A stretch of DNA of 64,000 nucleotides, taken from Brucella pseudogrignonensis. Its GTDB lineage: Bacteria > Pseudomonadota > Alphaproteobacteria > Rhizobiales > Rhizobiaceae. Each line of letters starts with the position of its first letter. Positions within the stretch are counted from its first letter, which is position 1. The notes beneath the pieces are model-generated. The model searched no databases, was not told the DNA's origin, and worked only from the letters and a program-made list of their open reading frames with translations. The DNA lies in assembly GCF_032190615.1 (NCBI RefSeq), contig NZ_JAVLAT010000001.1, positions 1,930,501 through 1,994,500 of the forward strand, given 5' to 3'. The position numbers and the translations under genes were made by a program. Positions 62,134 to 64,000 of this stretch are shown piece by piece.

Positions 62134-63123
62134 GTGAAGTCCCTTCCGGACGCGGCCTCCGCAAATGCTCAGTCCAGTGAAACGACTGAGCCTGATCTGC
62201 TTCAGAACAATCCAATGCTGGGCATCAGCCTCAAAGTTGCTTCGGTTGCAGTGTTTGTCGGCATGTCGACGCTGCTTAAAGCCGCAGACGGAATTCCCCT
62301 TGGGCAACTGATCTTTTTCCGCTCATTTTTCGCGGTGTTAGCAATCCTCGTTTATTTTTCGATACGTGGGCAGTTATCGGGCATTTTCCAAACGCGGCAC
62401 GGTTTCAGCCATTTCTGGCGCGGAATGGTGGGTGTTGGAGCTATGACATTGAGCTTTTATGCTTTGACCAAGCTGCCTTTGCCTGAAGCAATCGCTATCA
62501 ATTATGCGTCACCGTTGATTGCAGTGGTGTTGGGCGCCGTCATTTTGCATGAAGTTGTTAGAATGTATCGCTGGAGTGCTGTGGTGATCGGCCTTTTTGG
62601 TGTTCTAATCATCATATGGCCTCGTATGACCCTGTTTGCAGAAGGGCAGGTTGGTCGCAATGAGGCGCTGGGCGCTCTTGCAGCACTCGGCGGGGCAATT
62701 ATGGCCGCCTTTGCAATGATGCTTGTGCGTCGCCTTGTTCAGACCGAAAAAACATCGACCGTTGTTATTTATTTTTCGATTTCGGCAACCGTCATTTCGC
62801 TGGCCAGTATTCCGCTTGGCTGGGTTATGCCAAACGGGCCGCAATTCGCAATGCTTATTGCAGCAGGTGTTGCCGGAGGCGTGGCGCAAATTCTTTTGAC
62901 CGAGTGTTATCGTCATGCGCCAATGAGCACCATTGCGCCGTTTGAATATACCTCAATGCTGCTTGGCCTTGGGATTGGTTTTTTCTTTTTTGGCGATGTT
63001 CCAACACTGGAGATGTTGCTAGGCAGTGTCATTGTTATGAGCGCTGGTGGCTACATCATCTATCGTGAGCATCAGTTGGCGATTGCTCCCCACAAGACCA
63101 ATACACCACAGCAAACCCAGTGA
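62134..63123 (+). CDS. EamA/DMT-family transporter
   Basis: 329-residue transporter with ten predicted membrane segments in two EamA repeats. The first is GISLKVASVAVFVGMSTLLKA through GLFGVLIIIWPRM, the second EALGALAALGGAIMAAFAMML through MLLGSVIVMSAGGYIIY. Substrates of such proteins are diverse (amino acids, metabolites, nucleosides). The start is GTG 62134. It converges on the MFS gene with 3 bases between the stops. Confidence 0.88.
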   Translation: MKSLPDAASANAQSSETTEPDLLQNNPMLGISLKVASVAVFVGMSTLLKAADGIPLGQLIFFRSFFAVLAILVYFSIRGQLSGIFQTRHGFSHFWRGMVGVGAMTLSFYALTKLPLPEAIAINYASPLIAVVLGAVILHEVVRMYRWSAVVIGLFGVLIIIWPRMTLFAEGQVGRNEALGALAALGGAIMAAFAMMLVRRLVQTEKTSTVVIYFSISATVISLASIPLGWVMPNGPQFAMLIAAGVAGGVAQILLTECYRHAPMSTIAPFEYTSMLLGLGIGFFFFGDVPTLEMLLGSVIVMSAGGYIIYREHQLAIAPHKTNTPQQTQ

Positions 63124-63126
63124 TTT

Positions 63127-64000
63127 TTAAGCCTGACCGGGCGTTGTTTCTGATCGCGGGTCAAGCTGCATGGTTTCCGGTGTGGGCTGCCCGTCAGGGG
63201 TATAGATTTTGAACTCTGTTTTTTGATCACTAACCGCTGGTCGTTCATATCGACGGATACGCCAAAGCGCATGCAGTCCATAGACCGCGTACGCGACCGC
63301 CATAGTCACAAAAAACCCGGATGCTCCCAGGAGATCCATAAGCGGACCAGACAGTGCAGGGCCGATAACGCTGCCCGCACCGTAGATGATAAGCAGCCCG
63401 CTCGAGACCTTCACAAATTCACTGGCATCGGCATAGTCATTCGCATGAGCGACATTGAGGCTATAGATCGGATAGATGACCGAGCCAAATAGGAACATCA
63501 TTGCATAAAGCGCGTAAGCAGACGTCGGGTGAACAAGGATCATAATCATCGATATGATGAAGCCGATCGCACCCGCTATCACCATCACATAACGACGGTC
63601 CACGACATCTGAAGCACGCCCCAGCGGATATTGGAAAATGACACCGCCGATCATTGCGCAGGCGAGCATGGTCGCGATGCCGAATGTCGAAAGTCCGTTC
63701 ATTCCCCCATAAATCGCAGCAAGGAAGCTCCAGGTGCCAGCTACAATACCGGCAATGAGTGATCCAACAGCCGCCGCAGGTGAGCGACGATAAAGGCCTT
63801 TAAGGTCCAGCCTAACCTGCGTGAGCGGATTGGGTGACTGTGCACTTGACAGTGCCGTCGGCAATAAGGCGCTGGCGTAAATAATTGCACAGATGATGAA
63901 GAGTGCCTGCGTTGTGGCGTCGCCGAATGGCAGAATATATTGCCCGCACATCAGGCCAAGCATCGTAATGATCATATAGATCGAGAAAACGCGACCGCGC
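63127..64000 (-). CDS. MFS transporter, YcaD-like, N-terminus outside the window
   Basis: About 290 residues of a major facilitator, open to the right edge (reads ...RGRVFSIYMIITMLGL). At least eight membrane segments are present. The sequence VFSIYMIITMLGLMCGQ and the loop RASDVVDRRYVM fit the YcaD branch. The C-terminal tail is polar (PDGQPTPETMQLDPRSE). Substrate unknown. Confidence 0.82.
   Translation of the reverse strand, partial: RGRVFSIYMIITMLGLMCGQYILPFGDATTQALFIICAIIYASALLPTALSSAQSPNPLTQVRLDLKGLYRRSPAAAVGSLIAGIVAGTWSFLAAIYGGMNGLSTFGIATMLACAMIGGVIFQYPLGRASDVVDRRYVMVIAGAIGFIISMIMILVHPTSAYALYAMMFLFGSVIYPIYSLNVAHANDYADASEFVKVSSGLLIIYGAGSVIGPALSGPLMDLLGASGFFVTMAVAYAVYGLHALWRIRRYERPAVSDQKTEFKIYTPDGQPTPETMQLDPRSETTPGQA

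Noticed and set aside
1..64000. tRNA or rRNA genes, CRISPR arrays, insertion sequences
   Set aside because: No cloverleaf with CCA-end context, no regularly spaced repeats and no transposase-like frames were seen.

Overview
The window looks like chromosomal DNA of a Hyphomicrobiales (Rhizobiales) alphaproteobacterium, most likely Brucella in the broad sense (Ochrobactrum/Brucella). This is a judgement from protein content and gene order, not a database search. The main support is the rhizobial gene order ccmI-ccmE-ccmF-ccmH-degP-response regulator-histidine kinase-glnE-pleC-like kinase, a MucR/Ros zinc-finger regulator, a FeuNPQ-like osmosensory system, DivJ-like and PleC-like kinases, and dispersed rhizobial palindromic repeats. 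I saw no rRNA, tRNA, CRISPR array, transposase or integrase.

Left part (1-14 kb): the betI-betA choline operon (betA cut by the left edge) with operator-like palindromes, a GreA/GreB-type factor, CorA, a CynX/NimT-type MFS exporter, a DUF2267-like protein, a HerA/DUF853 ATPase, an L,D-transpeptidase, a haloacid dehalogenase, Fe-type superoxide dismutase, cytochrome c' with a diheme cytochrome c, oligopeptidase B and MsrB.

Middle-left (14-27.5 kb): mucR behind a long AT-rich regulatory region; a small protein with a DnaA domain IV fold preceded by DnaA-box-like sites and coupled to a DUF6456 gene; an amidase; SufE; a DUF5330 protein; a DivJ-like membrane histidine kinase overlapping a peptidoglycan-binding protein; DUF1491 and DUF2336 proteins; and a class A penicillin-binding protein operon with DUF1214 and DUF1254 genes.

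Centre (27.6-42.1 kb): one co-directional RcGTA-type gene transfer agent (GTA) structural cluster. It holds small and large terminase, portal, a DUF6107-like membrane protein, protease, capsid, connectors, tail tube, tail assembly chaperones, a short tape measure, baseplate hub proteins, an NlpC/P60 peptidase, the 1268-residue TIM-barrel tail protein and a holin-like protein. No integrase, repressor or replication genes accompany it, which fits a domesticated GTA rather than an active prophage. The two tail-assembly-chaperone reading frames are joined by a canonical -1 slippery heptamer at the first stop codon. One rhizobial palindromic repeat sits inside the operon, and an intrinsic terminator with a possible competing fold lies just ahead of the first gene.

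Right part (42-64 kb): feuN-feuP-feuQ-like genes, a 17-kDa-antigen-like lipoprotein, the cytochrome c maturation operon, DegP, a DegP-linked two-component pair, glnE, a PleC-like kinase, aminopeptidase N, an EamA-family transporter and an MFS transporter cut by the right edge. Convergent gene pairs here either overlap by a few bases or are separated only by hairpin repeats or terminators. Four histidine kinases lie in the window. The DivJ-like and PleC-like ones flank the GTA cluster, and in other alphaproteobacteria their targets feed the CtrA pathway that controls GTA expression.
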